Source: Desulfobacteraceae bacterium UBA2771 (GTDB taxonomy: Bacteria > Desulfobacterota > Desulfobacteria > Desulfobacterales > Desulfosarcinaceae). From it: a stretch of 6,133 bases of DNA. The stretch covers positions 1-6,133 of the forward strand of contig DEIP01000062.1 of NCBI GenBank assembly GCA_002352605.1. Direction: 5' to 3'. Position numbers and translations under genes: made by a program. The notes beneath the pieces were generated by a model. It was not told where the DNA came from. It did no database searches and worked only from the letters and a program-made list of their open reading frames with translations. Positions 6,012 to 6,133 of the stretch are shown here, piece by piece; positions within the stretch are counted from its first letter, which is position 1; each line of letters opens with the position of its first letter.

Positions 6012-6133
6012 ATTCTTTTTTGCCGTACCGATTGACACTCACCTTGTCGTACTGAAGGGACGCCGTCTGGTGGGGTGACGGCTGCTGGGCTGGATATCCG
6101 ATGGCCATGATGGCGGACACCGCCAATTCTGCC
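6010..6133 (-). CDS. Nitroreductase-family protein, C-terminal 41 codons only
   Basis: The minus strand from the window edge reads AELAVSAIMAIGYPAQQPSP and ends with VSVNRYGKKE and TGA (6012-6010). Ala-Ile-Met-Ala-Ile-Gly-Tyr-Pro-Ala followed by a proline-rich stretch and a final N-x-Y-G-K is the typical C-terminal end of FMN-dependent nitroreductase-family proteins (IGYPA...P.R.....V..N.YGK). The flavin-binding core lies outside the window, so substrate and completeness cannot be judged. The stop lies inside the right arm of the palindromic repeat. It is transcribed in the same direction as the sugar genes but separated by about 310 bases, and probably belongs to a different transcription unit. 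Confidence 0.72.
   Translation of the reverse strand, partial: AELAVSAIMAIGYPAQQPSPHQTASLQYDKVSVNRYGKKE

Noticed and set aside
5812..6038. Two short minus-strand frames across the palindrome
   Set aside because: They read through the repeat structure and the nitroreductase stop; such repeat-derived frames are not credible genes.
1..6133. tRNA, rRNA, CRISPR array and transposase genes
   Set aside because: No regularly spaced direct repeats, cloverleaf pattern or transposase-like frame was seen on either strand.

Overview
All supportable genes in this window lie on the minus strand, so transcription runs from the high-coordinate end to the low. Gene content is that of a surface-polysaccharide or glycan-modification locus in a Gram-negative bacterium. 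Moderate GC, a large intergenic palindromic repeat of a style I associate with sulfate-reducing Desulfobacterota, and this gene set make a Desulfobacterales-like host my best guess; that is recollection, not proof.

Layout in transcription order: (1) 6133-6010, the last 41 codons of a nitroreductase-family protein. (2) 6011-5700, a non-coding stretch with a 124-bp imperfect palindrome (5888-6011, with a partial extra arm from 5861) that contains the nitroreductase stop codon, then a second, independent inverted repeat (5767-5829) ahead of the sugar genes. (3) 5699-5172, an RmlC-family sugar-nucleotide 3,5-epimerase. (4) 5098-3791, a predicted NAD(P)-dependent oxidoreductase with a C-terminal SAF domain (COG4091-like). 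(5) 3791-2958, an RmlA-like sugar-phosphate nucleotidyltransferase overlapping gene 4 by one base. (6) 2961-2573, a decayed gene overlapping gene 5 by four bases (ATGA). It carries a stop, a -1 frameshift, an internal deletion and a shortened end, and it resembles the beta-propeller domain named after glucosamine inositolphosphorylceramide transferase 1 (GINT1_N). (7) 2374-1157, a polyprenyl-phosphate sugar synthase (GT2, DPM1-like) fused to a GtrA-like membrane domain, starting at TTG. (8) 1088-1, a GT39/ArnT-like GT-C membrane glycosyltransferase that runs off the window.

Inferred working model: genes 3-5 make or tailor an activated deoxysugar. Genes 7-8 form a lipid-carrier branch: the GT2 domain loads a sugar onto polyprenyl phosphate, the GtrA domain helps present it across the inner membrane, and the GT-C enzyme transfers it on the periplasmic side. 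The dead gene between the two halves suggests that the locus has been remodelled. The main points for follow-up are the unassigned SAF oxidoreductase in a sugar-nucleotide setting, the decayed propeller gene, and the two inverted-repeat structures upstream of rmlC.
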